The notes: generated by a model not told the origin, from the sequence alone. Counted from the first letter of the stretch, positions 1 to 8,778 are shown. The stretch is DNA of 35,598 bases from Microthrixaceae bacterium (GCA_947449015.1 CANFQA010000025.1:1-35598), one strand, 5' to 3'. Numbers and translations are program-made.

Positions 1-1164
1 ACGCTCTCATTCCTCGTGAATCGGATACCCCAGCCCGCCCCGAACCCCGAACCCGATGGCGCAGTCCGCGTTCCAATCCCCGGCTCCGGGGCAGGCGATC
101 GACGTTCGTTTCTCGCCCTCACTGGAGCCGTCGGTGCTGGCGCAGTGGTTCTCGCCGCCGGTGGGCGCGCGCTTAGTGACAGGTCACGCAGTGCCTCCAG
201 CGGATCTGGTGCTGCTCCCCCACCTCCGCTGCCCGAGATGCCACCTTCGGTGGTCGCACCAGCCGGACTCGATGTGGCCGGCATCAGCCCGCTCATCACT
301 CCGACCGCAGAGTTCTATCGGATCGATACCGCGTTCAGTTTCCCTCGCGTCGATCTCAATACCTGGAAATTGCGAATCAGTGGTTTGGTCGATCGACCGT
401 TGGAATTCAGCTACGCCGATCTCGTCGCCATGCCACAGGTGGATGTGCCGATCACACTCACCTGTGTCTCAAACGTCGTGGGTGGCGAGCTGGTTGGTAC
501 TGCGTTCTGGCAGGGCATTCCTCTCGACGCATTGCTCGCTCAGGTAGGCGTGCAGTCGGCCGGTACACAAATCATTGGTCGATCACTCGACGGGTTCACC
601 GCCGGCTTCCCGACTGAGGCCGCCACCGACGGCCGCAGCGCACTTGTGGTGCTGGGTATGAATGGCGAGCCACTGCCCGTGAAGCACGGTTTTCCGGCAC
701 GTCTCGTGGTCGAAGGCCTCTATGGCTACGTCTCGGCCACAAAATGGTTGCGATCCGTCGAACTGAGTGACTGGGCGACAGTGAACGGATACTGGGTGCC
801 GCTGGGTTGGTCCAAGGAGGGCCCGATCAAGTTGCAATCACGTATCGATGTTCCCCGAGCCGGTGAGACCGTGAGCGCCGGGACCACGGCCATTGCCGGT
901 GTGGCCTGGGCACCCGGTATCGGAATTGCCGCGGTTGAGGTGCAGATCGATGATGGCGACTGGCAGACCGCGGAGCTCGGCGCCGAGTTCAGCAAAGCCA
1001 CCTGGCGCCAGTGGATGCTGCGGTGGAATGCGCCTGTTGGTCGCCACACAATCCGGGTGCGAGCCACGGACCGCAACAGTCAGATCCAAACAGCCGATGT
1101 GGCACCGGTCGAACCGAACGGTGCCACCGGTCATCACACACGGTTGGTCACGGTCAATCGTTAG
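1..1164 (+). CDS. Sulfite-oxidase-family molybdopterin oxidoreductase, 5' end outside window
   Basis: This gene encodes a periplasmic or exported molybdenum enzyme of the sulfite oxidase/YedY fold. Numbering from the GTG at 16, a twin-arginine-like RRSFL motif is at about residues 29-33 and is followed by a hydrophobic stretch. The Mo-binding domain covers about 85-265 and includes the TCVSNVVGG motif, whose Cys150 is the expected molybdenum ligand. A C-terminal Mo-co dimerisation-like domain covers about 270-382. The frame stays open upstream of the GTG to base 1 (TLSFL), and related actinobacterial proteins often carry membrane helices before the RR motif, so I infer that the true N-terminus lies outside the window. 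The physiological substrate is unknown. The gene converges on the propeller gene and overlaps it by 11 bp. The moaA, moaC and moeA genes further along would supply its cofactor. Confidence 0.85.
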   Translation, partial: TLSFLVNRIPQPAPNPEPDGAVRVPIPGSGAGDRRSFLALTGAVGAGAVVLAAGGRALSDRSRSASSGSGAAPPPPLPEMPPSVVAPAGLDVAGISPLITPTAEFYRIDTAFSFPRVDLNTWKLRISGLVDRPLEFSYADLVAMPQVDVPITLTCVSNVVGGELVGTAFWQGIPLDALLAQVGVQSAGTQIIGRSLDGFTAGFPTEAATDGRSALVVLGMNGEPLPVKHGFPARLVVEGLYGYVSATKWLRSVELSDWATVNGYWVPLGWSKEGPIKLQSRIDVPRAGETVSAGTTAIAGVAWAPGIGIAAVEVQIDDGDWQTAELGAEFSKATWRQWMLRWNAPVGRHTIRVRATDRNSQIQTADVAPVEPNGATGHHTRLVTVNR

Positions 1165-2770
1165 TTCGCACCGAACTGCGGTCGCTCTCGGACGTGAGGA
1201 GCACACGTGATGATCCGCTCAGCGTGAAGAACCCACGAACCGTGACGTCGTAGTTAGTACTGGCGCTGAGCCCGCGCACCTCACACACCCGAGCCGCTGC
1301 CGCACATATCCTGGACGACACAACCGTCGTCGTGCCGCTCGCGTACGCATACACCCTGAAATAGCTCCACCTGCCACCAATGGGATCTGAGGCTGTGAAC
1401 ACAGCGCGAATCCGCGTGGACCCCATCGCGTTGGCGGCAGTCAGTGACGGACCAGTGACACGAGGCTTGACCCGGATGGCGGTTGACGCAGCACCAACAC
1501 CCTCGGAGTTCACAGCCCGCACACTGATGCCCACTTGCTCATAGTTGCTCAACCCTGTGATGGTGATGGGAGAGCCAGTGCCGGCCGCATCAGACCATGC
1601 ACCGCGGCCAATCCTGTACTGGATCTTGCTGATCGGGGCGCCACCGGTGTCAACCGAATACGAGATCGAGGCCGAACCGTCGCCCGGAGTGGCCACCATT
1701 GCAACCGGAGCCGAAGGAACGGTCGGAGGCGCAAGGGTCCCCGAGATCATCACCTTTCCCTCCTCATAGGAGATCACCACGAAGATCCCCCGTCCAGCTG
1801 TCACCGTGGCCCACGCGCCCCTCGGTGCTTCGGGTCGCGTCCAGGTGATGCCATCAGGAGAGGTCATCACGAAGTTGTCGGCAGCGACTGCAAGGAACAG
1901 CCCGTTGCCATAGGCAACCGAGTACCAGACGCTGGCCGAAGGCGCCGTACGAGTAGTCCATGCCGCGCCATTCGGTGACGTCATCACCTTGCCGTCGAAG
2001 GAAACCGCGACGAAAGTCCCGTTGCCGTAGGTCACGCTGAACCAACCAAAGGCACCCGAAGCCGACTGCGGAGTCCAGGTGATGCCATCAGGAGAGGTCA
2101 TCACCTGATGCGTGCCACCGTAGGCAACGGCGACGAAGACTCCGGCGCCATAGGTGACCGATTTCCAATAATTGAGTTCAGTTGACCGGGGTGTCCAGTT
2201 CATGCCATCAGAAGAGGTCATCACCGGAGTCACCGCCTCCGCGCTATCACCCACGGCGACGAACATCCCGTTCCCGAAGGTCACGGAGGCCCAGGTGTTC
2301 CAGTCACCCGCCAGACGCTGGGTCCATGTCACACCATCAGGCGATGTCATCACCTGATCGGTTCCGTATCCCTTCGCACCTAGACCATTCGTGCCGCCAG
2401 TGCTGACGGCGACAAACAGTCCGTTACCGAAGGCCACTGACGTCCATGGACGCGCCATCGCGGCCGATTGAGCCGACCAGGTCACACCATCGAACGAAGT
2501 CATCACCTGATCGGTCCCGTCGGATGAGATCGCGACGAAGACACCATTGCCGTAGGCCACCGAAGTCCAATTGTTCGGCGCCGTCGCCGTCGCCTCTGTC
2601 CAGTCGACACCCACTTGAGCGGCGGCTGGCGTCGTCGAAATCACGCAGACACCGAGCAGCACGGCGAGAGCTGTTACGAGCGCCAAAACCCGTCGCTGCA
2701 GAGGGGCTGCGCCGGGCGAACGACCGCGCCGAGAATCGACAACGACATCATTTTGGGACGACTTCAACAT
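1154..2770 (-). CDS. Secreted single-propeller/Fn3 protein (538 aa)
   Basis: This is a secreted protein of unknown function. The start at 2770 is chosen because GGAG lies 7 nt upstream; the frame also runs open to 2848. Residues 24-51 form a signal peptide (PLQRRVLAL, then a hydrophobic core ending TPAAAQ). Seven tandem units of 39-51 residues follow from residue 57 to about 345, each with the pattern W...SV.YGNG.FVAV...VMTS.DG.TW, close to an Asp-box. Seven such units suggest one complete seven-bladed beta-propeller. Unit 2 carries a 10-residue insertion, and unit 7 lacks the DG.TW end. One Fn3 domain follows (about 351-441), then a C-terminal domain (about 442-538) with two cysteines that matches the end of the 1467-residue neighbour. 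The two genes are clearly paralogues. The propeller fold and surface location are inferred. Confidence 0.88.
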   Translation of the reverse strand: MLKSSQNDVVVDSRRGRSPGAAPLQRRVLALVTALAVLLGVCVISTTPAAAQVGVDWTEATATAPNNWTSVAYGNGVFVAISSDGTDQVMTSFDGVTWSAQSAAMARPWTSVAFGNGLFVAVSTGGTNGLGAKGYGTDQVMTSPDGVTWTQRLAGDWNTWASVTFGNGMFVAVGDSAEAVTPVMTSSDGMNWTPRSTELNYWKSVTYGAGVFVAVAYGGTHQVMTSPDGITWTPQSASGAFGWFSVTYGNGTFVAVSFDGKVMTSPNGAAWTTRTAPSASVWYSVAYGNGLFLAVAADNFVMTSPDGITWTRPEAPRGAWATVTAGRGIFVVISYEEGKVMISGTLAPPTVPSAPVAMVATPGDGSASISYSVDTGGAPISKIQYRIGRGAWSDAAGTGSPITITGLSNYEQVGISVRAVNSEGVGAASTAIRVKPRVTGPSLTAANAMGSTRIRAVFTASDPIGGRWSYFRVYAYASGTTTVVSSRICAAAARVCEVRGLSASTNYDVTVRGFFTLSGSSRVLLTSESDRSSVRTND

Positions 2771-2838
2771 GATGAACTCCGAGATACGAAGAGAGGAAGA
2801 GGAAGAGGAAGTAATTTCCCGCAGTTCTGGCGCACGGT

Positions 2839-2854
2839 TTCTGACCAATGTTTT
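2839..2854 (-). promoter_or_regulatory. Shared upstream motif, copy 1
   Basis: TTCTGACCA followed by a T-rich stretch (plus-strand reading) lies 69-77 bp upstream of the start codon of the 538-residue propeller gene. The same nonamer sits 64-72 bp upstream of the 1467-residue paralogue. The matching position suggests a common promoter or operator element. Confidence 0.35.
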
Positions 2855-2915
2855 CTCCTCGTGCCCCGAGCGGCTTCACAACAGATCGCTGGCATCGAGG
2901 CAGTGCCACGACGAC

Positions 2916-5900
2916 CTACTGCGTGGTCACGTGGGAAACCTCGCTGTACAGGCTCAAGAACACCTGACCGGCATACCGAACCCGAGCACGGACGAAAACG
3001 TCATAGGTCGTTGCAGAGGCCAAACGACCGTCTCGCTTGATCACACATGAGGTATCAGAGGTCGCCCCGCTGCACATCGCCACCACAGTGCGTGTCCCAG
3101 TCGCGAACACAGTCGCCCGGTACTGCACGACTTTGCCCTGAGCTGGGCTCAACGATGTCCAACATGCCCGAATCGCGTACTTCCCTAACGCCGTGCTTTG
3201 ACACTTCGCCGGACCAGTCGCCGATGGTGTCACCGACACCGGTGCCGCCGACACCGCACCACGACCAACGATGTTCACAGCCCGCAGGGTGAGGCTGTAG
3301 GTCGTGTAGTTGGAAAGACTAGGGATCGTGACCGGCGAGGTGGTTCCAACCGCATCTGTCCAGTTGGTTCCGCCATCAGTCGAGAACTGATACTTCGTGA
3401 TCGCCGATCCTCCATCAGAACCAGCAGTGAACGCCACTGACGCCGACCCATCACCCGGCGTCGCCACCAACGAGGTCGGAGCAGACGGGGTTGTGCGTGG
3501 CGTGGCCGAAATCGAACTCGTCGCAGTTCCTTCACCGGCAGCGTTGACCGCGCGCAAGACAACGTCGTAACTGGTTCCGTTCGTAAGACCGCCGATAATG
3601 ATCGGTGACATCGGGAAAAGAGCATCTCTCCAGGTGGTTCCACCATCTGTCGAATACTGGTACTTCGTGATCTCCGATCCTCCATCAGAACCAGCCGTGA
3701 ACGTCACGTACAGCCCACCCCCACCCGGCCACACAACCACCGAGGTCGGTGCCGAAGGAGTTGTACGCGGTGTCACCGACACCGCATCAGAGGCTGCGCC
3801 ATCACCCGCCGTGTTCACAGCCAACAACTTCACCTTGTAGGTCGTGCTATTGGTCAGACCCGTGATCGAAACCGGCGACGACGTCACCGCCGTGGAGAAC
3901 GCAGACCAACTCGCTCCGTCATCAGTCGAATACTTGTAATTCGAAATCGACGCACCACCATCAGAACCCGACGTGAACGCAACCGATACCGACCCATCAC
4001 CGGGCGTCGCAACCAACGAGCTCGGGGCCGACGGAACCGCACGCGGGGTCACCGACACCGCATCAGAGGCAGCACCATCACCCACCGTGTTCACAGCCAA
4101 CAACTTCACCTTGTAGGTCGTGCCATTGGTCAGACCCGTGATCGAAACCGGCGACGACGTCACCGCCGGGGAGAACGCCGTCCACGTCGAACCGTCATCA
4201 GTCGAATACTTGTAATTCGAAATCGACGCACCACCATCAGAACCAGCAGAAAACGCAACCGACACCGAACCATCACCCGGCGTCGCCACCAACGAGCTCG
4301 GGGCGGCACCAACGCTCGCAAAAGAACTGGTCATCACCCGATGCGAACCATCGGCTGCGACCGCAACGAACTTCCCATTTGTGTAGGTCACCGAACGCCA
4401 CTTGTTTGCCTCAGCGGCGTCCCGAGCAGTCCAGATCACACCGTCAACAGACGTCATTACCCGATGCGACCCGGTGGTGGATACCGCCACGAACAACCCA
4501 TTCCCATAGGTCACTGAGTAGAAGTTGTTCGCCTCAGTCGCGGTTCGAGCAGTCCATGTCTCGCCATCTGCAGAGGTCATCACCCCATGCACACCATCGC
4601 CGGCGACCGCAACGAACAACCCGTGGCCATAGGTCACAGACCGCCAGATGTTCGCCTCAGCCTCGGTTTGAGCAGTCCAGGTCACGCCATCGGCAGACGT
4701 CATCACCCGATGCGTCCCGCCAGCAGCGACTGCGACGAACGTTCCGTTGCCATAGGTCACCGATTTCCACTCGTTCGGCTCAGCCTCAGCTTGAGCAGTC
4801 CAGGTCACCCCATCCGGAGACGTCATCACCCGATGCGACCCACTGCCGGCGACCGCAACGAACGTTCCTTTGGCATAGGTCACCGAATACCAGGTGCTCG
4901 CCCCAGCGGCGTCTCGAGCAGTCCAGGTAAAACCATCCGGCGATGTCATCACCTGATGCAAACCATCGACTGCGACTGCCACGAACGTTCCGTTGCCATA
5001 GGTCACCGAAAGCCACTGGTTCGCCTCAGTTGCGTCGCGAGCAGCCCAGGTCACCCCATCCGTCGATGTCATCACCCGATGCGACCCACTGCCGGCGACC
5101 GCAACGAACAACCCATTGCCGTAGGTCATCGAATACCAAGCGTTCGCCTCAGCAGCGGTTCGAGCAGTCCACGAGGCTGCATCGACAACGGCCGGGGTCA
5201 CCGACACCGGATCGGAGATCGCGCCATCGCCGGCAGCGTTCACCGCACGCAGCTTGATGCTGTACGTCGTGCCATTCGTGAGTCCACTGATAGTGACCGG
5301 CGACGAGGTGACCGCCGGCGAAAGCGCTGTCCATGTTGCGCCATTATCAGTCGAGTACTTGTAATTCGTGATCGCCGAACCACCATCAGCACCCGCAGTG
5401 AACGAGACCTCAGCAGACCCATAACCCCGATACCCCACCAACGAGGTGGGAGCCGATGGGGTAGTGCGCGGCGTGAACGAACCCGATGCACTCGACGCAG
5501 TACCACTGCCAGCAACGTTCACTGCCCGCAACTTCACGGTGTAGGCAACACCATTGGTCACCGAAATCGTTGCCGGCGAAGTCGTTACTGCCGGAGAGAA
5601 GGGGAACCAACTCCCTGATCCGTTGAGTTCATACTCATAATTCGAAATCGACGCACCACCATCAGAACCAGCCGAAAACGCAACCGATACCGACCCATCA
5701 CCGGGCGTCGCAACCAACGAGTTCGGTGCCGACGGAACCGCACGCGGGGTCACCGACACCGCATCAGAGGCTGCACCATCACCCGCCGTGTTCACAGCCA
5801 ACAACTTCACCTTGTAGGTCGTGCCATTGGTCAGACCCGTGATCGAAACCGGCGACGACGTCACCGCCGGATCAAACGCCGTCCATGTCGAACCGTCATC

Positions 5901-7319
5901 AGTCGAATACTTGTAATTCAAAATCAACGCACCACCATCAGAACCAGCAGTGAACGCAACCGACACCGAACCATCACCCGGCGTGGCCGTCAACGAGGTC
6001 GGAGCAGATGGAACAGTGCGCGGCGTCACTGACACCGCATCAGAAGCAGCGCCATCACCTACCGAGTTCACCGCCTTCAGTTTCACCTTGTAGGTCGTAC
6101 CGTTTGTGAGACCCGTGATCGAAACCGGCGACGACGTCACCGACGGCGAGAATACCGACCAACTCGAACCGTCATCAGTCGAATACTTGTAATTCGAAAT
6201 TGATGCACCACCATCAGAACCAGCAGTGAACGCAACCGACACCGAACCATCACCCGGCGTGGCCACGAGCGAGGTCGGTGCGGCTGGCGCACTCGCAGAC
6301 TCGAGGGTCATCACTCGACTCGCCCCGTCAGCGGCGACGGCAACGAATTTTCCGCTGCCATAGGTCACCGAATACCAAGAGTTCGCCGCAGCCGCACTTT
6401 GGGCAGTCCACGTCACACCATCAACAGAGGTCATCACCCGATTCGTCCCACCAGTGGAGACCGCAACGAACGTTCCGTTGCCATAGGTCACCGACCACCA
6501 AAAGTTCGCCGCAGCAGCGGTTCGAGCAGTCCAGGTCACACCATCAGCAGACGTCATCACCTGAGGCCCCCCAAAGGGAAATAGCGCGACCGCAACGAAC
6601 GTTCCGTTGCCATAGGTCACCGAAATCCAAGTGTTCGCCGCAGCAGCGGTTTGGGCAGTCCACGTCACACCATCACCGGAGGTCATCACCCGATTCGTCC
6701 CACCAGAGGCGACCGCAACGAACGTTCCGTTGCCATAGGTCACCGAACGCCAAGAGTTCGCCGCAGCCGCGGTTCGAGCAGTCCAGGTCACACCATCAGC
6801 AGATGTCATGACCCGATGCGAACCATCGCCGGCGACCGCAACGAACGTTCCGTTGCCATAGGTCACCGAATACCAAGAGTTCGCCTCCGCCGCGGTTTGG
6901 GCCGTCCAGGTCACACCATCAACAGACGTCATCACCCGATTCGTCCCATCAGTGGAGACCGCAACGAACGTTCCGTTGCCATAGGTCACCGAATACCAAG
7001 TGTTCGCCTCAGCCGCACTTTGGGCCGTCCAGGTCACACCATCAACAGACGTCATCACCCGATTCGTCCCATCAGTGGAGACCGCAACGAACGTTCCGTT
7101 GCCATAGGTCACCGAACGCCAAGAGTTCGCCTCAGCCGCGGTTTGGGCAGTCCACGAAGGTGCATCAGCAGAGGCCTGGGTTGAGGTCGCGACGCAGACA
7201 CCGAGCAGTACGGCCAGTGCCGTGAGCAGCGCCAGAACGCGTCGCTGCAAAGGGACTGGAACGGGCGAAGGACTGTGATCAGGAGTGACGAAGGCTGAAA
7301 AACGAGCGGTGGTCGACAT
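2916..7319 (-). CDS. Giant secreted protein: two 7-repeat propellers and eight Fn3 domains (1467 aa)
   Basis: The start at 7319 has CGGAG 7 nt upstream. Residues 23-51 are a signal peptide whose core nearly matches that of the 538-residue paralogue, with an ASA-D type cleavage site. Counting residues gives blades 1-7 at 56-345 (41 residues each; blade 5 has 43), Fn3 domains 1-4 at 346-716, blades 8-14 at 717-1004, Fn3 domains 5-8 at 1005-1369 (each about 90-97 residues) and a C-terminal domain at 1370-1467 with four cysteines. Each blade reads WTA...W.SVTYGNGTFVAV...RVMTS.DGVT. Blades 7 and 14 lack the DGVTW end, as expected for the last unit of a ring. I infer an extended extracellular protein with two propeller heads, perhaps an adhesin or matrix component. 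I see no catalytic motif and no LPXTG-type anchor. Confidence 0.92.
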   Translation of the reverse strand: MSTTARFSAFVTPDHSPSPVPVPLQRRVLALLTALAVLLGVCVATSTQASADAPSWTAQTAAEANSWRSVTYGNGTFVAVSTDGTNRVMTSVDGVTWTAQSAAEANTWYSVTYGNGTFVAVSTDGTNRVMTSVDGVTWTAQTAAEANSWYSVTYGNGTFVAVAGDGSHRVMTSADGVTWTARTAAAANSWRSVTYGNGTFVAVASGGTNRVMTSGDGVTWTAQTAAAANTWISVTYGNGTFVAVALFPFGGPQVMTSADGVTWTARTAAAANFWWSVTYGNGTFVAVSTGGTNRVMTSVDGVTWTAQSAAAANSWYSVTYGSGKFVAVAADGASRVMTLESASAPAAPTSLVATPGDGSVSVAFTAGSDGGASISNYKYSTDDGSSWSVFSPSVTSSPVSITGLTNGTTYKVKLKAVNSVGDGAASDAVSVTPRTVPSAPTSLTATPGDGSVSVAFTAGSDGGALILNYKYSTDDGSTWTAFDPAVTSSPVSITGLTNGTTYKVKLLAVNTAGDGAASDAVSVTPRAVPSAPNSLVATPGDGSVSVAFSAGSDGGASISNYEYELNGSGSWFPFSPAVTTSPATISVTNGVAYTVKLRAVNVAGSGTASSASGSFTPRTTPSAPTSLVGYRGYGSAEVSFTAGADGGSAITNYKYSTDNGATWTALSPAVTSSPVTISGLTNGTTYSIKLRAVNAAGDGAISDPVSVTPAVVDAASWTARTAAEANAWYSMTYGNGLFVAVAGSGSHRVMTSTDGVTWAARDATEANQWLSVTYGNGTFVAVAVDGLHQVMTSPDGFTWTARDAAGASTWYSVTYAKGTFVAVAGSGSHRVMTSPDGVTWTAQAEAEPNEWKSVTYGNGTFVAVAAGGTHRVMTSADGVTWTAQTEAEANIWRSVTYGHGLFVAVAGDGVHGVMTSADGETWTARTATEANNFYSVTYGNGLFVAVSTTGSHRVMTSVDGVIWTARDAAEANKWRSVTYTNGKFVAVAADGSHRVMTSSFASVGAAPSSLVATPGDGSVSVAFSAGSDGGASISNYKYSTDDGSTWTAFSPAVTSSPVSITGLTNGTTYKVKLLAVNTVGDGAASDAVSVTPRAVPSAPSSLVATPGDGSVSVAFTSGSDGGASISNYKYSTDDGASWSAFSTAVTSSPVSITGLTNSTTYKVKLLAVNTAGDGAASDAVSVTPRTTPSAPTSVVVWPGGGGLYVTFTAGSDGGSEITKYQYSTDGGTTWRDALFPMSPIIIGGLTNGTSYDVVLRAVNAAGEGTATSSISATPRTTPSAPTSLVATPGDGSASVAFTAGSDGGSAITKYQFSTDGGTNWTDAVGTTSPVTIPSLSNYTTYSLTLRAVNIVGRGAVSAAPVSVTPSATGPAKCQSTALGKYAIRACWTSLSPAQGKVVQYRATVFATGTRTVVAMCSGATSDTSCVIKRDGRLASATTYDVFVRARVRYAGQVFLSLYSEVSHVTTQ
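3280..6250 (-). repeat. Fn3-coding repeats, period about 270-276 bp, in two clusters
   Basis: Within the 1467-residue gene, two groups of four Fn3 modules lie at about 3210-4300 and 5170-6285. Neighbouring modules share long near-identical stretches at DNA level, for example the coding for SPVSITGLTNGTTYKVKL and ASDAVSVTPR. This points to recent duplication or gene conversion. Confidence 0.75.
6285..7155 (-). repeat. Seven tandem 123-bp blade repeats (first propeller)
   Basis: The first propeller is encoded by tandem units of 123 bp (129 bp in unit 5). They share the near-invariant block around CCGTTGCCATAGGTCACCGA on the plus strand. The second propeller (about 4306-5170) has the same period but more divergent units. 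These are in-frame coding repeats, not CRISPR or satellite DNA. Confidence 0.85.
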
Positions 7320-7382
7320 GACGATCTCCGAGATCTGGTGGGGCGATTCCTCGCTTAGGCTCGCGCATTAGCGTCACGTCAC

Positions 7383-7397
7383 TTCTGACCAGTTTTT
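7383..7397 (-). promoter_or_regulatory. Shared upstream motif, copy 2
   Basis: TTCTGACCA followed by GTTTTTT (plus-strand reading) lies 64-72 bp upstream of the 1467-residue propeller gene and matches the element in front of its 538-residue paralogue. The rest of the 160-bp gap (7320-7479) shows no gene. Confidence 0.35.
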
Positions 7398-7479
7398 TCG
7401 TTCCCTCGTCTCTCTTGCCAGTTGAACATCGATCCATCTGCTTCTGACGATGGCTGCCAGGGAATACCGGTTCTAACCG

Positions 7480-8766
7480 TTACCCCTTCAGTGACATCGT
7501 CGATTCCACGACCCGAATGATGCCCGAACCCACAAGGACTTCACTGTCGAGGTCGGCGGGAAAGCCCAGCAGGACGACGCCCACAAAGAGCGCAAGCGGA
7601 CCGATCTCCACATAGGCCCGCGGATCGATGCTGTCGGGGAGGCCGAGGTGGTGAATAAAGACTTTGGCCACAGTTTCGTAATACTCCTGCCGGCGACGCT
7701 GAGAATCTTCACCGGATTCCAATCGCCGACCGCTCACCAGAGCAGTCAGTCCGACCTTGAAGGCTTCAGGAGTATTCGACCTCAGCGAACCGTATGCCGT
7801 ATCAACGGCCTGCACCATGCGTTCACGCTGCGGACCCTCAAGAACGCTGACTGTTGGTTCGAGCGCATTCGTCAGAGATTCTCGAACCGACTGTGCGTAC
7901 ATCGCTTTGAGTCGAACAGCAGCGTGTTCGACGAGGGCGTCGCGGTTTCCAAAATGCTTGTAGATCAGGCTGGTCGAAACCTTTGCTGCGTCCATGACCG
8001 CCCGGATTCGGAACTCGAGAGCGCCCTGCTCGGCCAGTTCCTGGGCAGCAGCGTCAAGGATCCGCTCCTGAACCAAGTCGCCGTCAATCTCCGGTCTGGC
8101 CAGATGGTCATCGCCCTGCGAGTGCTCCCCGCCGGCCTCATGACTGGGCCGATGGAGCTCATCGCTCTGAAGAATCAGCAATGCGTTCAACGTCACAAGA
8201 AGGAGCGATTCCTCTTTGCCATCAGCAGACACTTCTTGGGAGCCGAAACGCACCCGGGCGAGCGAGGAAGCCATCAGCAGAATCGCCGCCGAGACCGGGC
8301 CGATGTCGCCATGAAGCCAACCTCTGTCGTCCAGTGCGGTGGTCAGACGCTCGTACGTGCCAACCAGTCGTTTCTTGGCAGCTACGAGTTCACCATCAAC
8401 TTCGGCATCCTCGAGCGACCAGACCAACACCTCGAAGAACTGCCAAACCTCTTCGCGATTCAACACATGTTCACCCCGCCCGCGTGCGACCCCGACAGAG
8501 CGCATAAACACCTCGGCCGAGTCGACCTCGAGAGCAACCCCGGCGAGCAGGTCAATGACGTACTCCACGCGCCTAGAGAAACGATCACCCACTGCAAACG
8601 CGATCAATGCCGAACGCGAGGGGTACATCGACAGGATCCATGCTTTCGAGACACCCGCCCGCTCTGCGACATCGCGCAGCCTGACTCCATCTATGCCCTG
8701 AGAATCCACACGCTCGATCGTCACGCCGATCAGATCAGCAAGTTTCTCAGCCTGCGATCGGTGCAT
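7480..8766 (-). CDS. Tandem (double) TetR-family regulator, 428 aa
   Basis: This is a transcription regulator made of two TetR-like units in one chain. The first TetR_N helix-turn-helix covers about residues 12-56 (LRDVAERAGVSKAWILSMYP) and has its own helical domain to about 200. After a charged linker (about 202-230) comes a second TetR_N domain at about 234-281 (IRAVMDAAKVSTSLIYKHFG) with a second ligand-type domain to 428. Ordinary TetR proteins are about 200 residues and homodimerise. Mycobacterial Mce3R is a known two-unit example of similar size. The start is supported by a -10-like TACCAT exactly 6 nt before the ATG. The gene lies 41 bp downstream of sua5 on the same strand and about 160 bp upstream of the large propeller gene, which is a possible target (inference only). 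Confidence 0.9.
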   Translation of the reverse strand: MHRSQAEKLADLIGVTIERVDSQGIDGVRLRDVAERAGVSKAWILSMYPSRSALIAFAVGDRFSRRVEYVIDLLAGVALEVDSAEVFMRSVGVARGRGEHVLNREEVWQFFEVLVWSLEDAEVDGELVAAKKRLVGTYERLTTALDDRGWLHGDIGPVSAAILLMASSLARVRFGSQEVSADGKEESLLLVTLNALLILQSDELHRPSHEAGGEHSQGDDHLARPEIDGDLVQERILDAAAQELAEQGALEFRIRAVMDAAKVSTSLIYKHFGNRDALVEHAAVRLKAMYAQSVRESLTNALEPTVSVLEGPQRERMVQAVDTAYGSLRSNTPEAFKVGLTALVSGRRLESGEDSQRRRQEYYETVAKVFIHHLGLPDSIDPRAYVEIGPLALFVGVVLLGFPADLDSEVLVGSGIIRVVESTMSLKG

Positions 8767-8772
8767 TCGGCA

Positions 8773-8778
8773 ATGGTA
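8773..8778 (-). promoter_or_regulatory. Leaderless-type -10 element for the double TetR gene
   Basis: TACCAT on the minus strand ends 6 nt before the ATG at 8766, so transcription would start at or next to the start codon. No Shine-Dalgarno sequence is visible. Confidence 0.5.

Noticed and set aside
41-42. The signal peptides of the propeller proteins as lipoprotein signals because of a Cys in the hydrophobic core.
   Set aside because: The residues before Cys42 are LGV, not a lipobox (Gly, Ala or Ser is needed just before Cys), and a normal AxA site follows. The coordinates here are residue numbers.
40-200. Treating the GTG at 16 as the true start of the molybdoenzyme with a standard Tat signal.
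   Set aside because: The frame is open to base 1 and the residues before the RR motif are long and proline-rich, so a missing N-terminal part is more likely.
6285-7155. Regular 123-bp repeats that could be taken for a CRISPR or satellite array.
   Set aside because: The period is an exact multiple of three, the units encode the conserved blade motif, and the spacing is too long with no short palindromic repeat.
4379-7184. Several plus-strand open frames rich in Arg, His and Ser antisense to the large propeller gene.
   Set aside because: They are shadows of the repeated minus-strand coding units; their repeats follow the 123-bp period, and none has a ribosome site or known domain.
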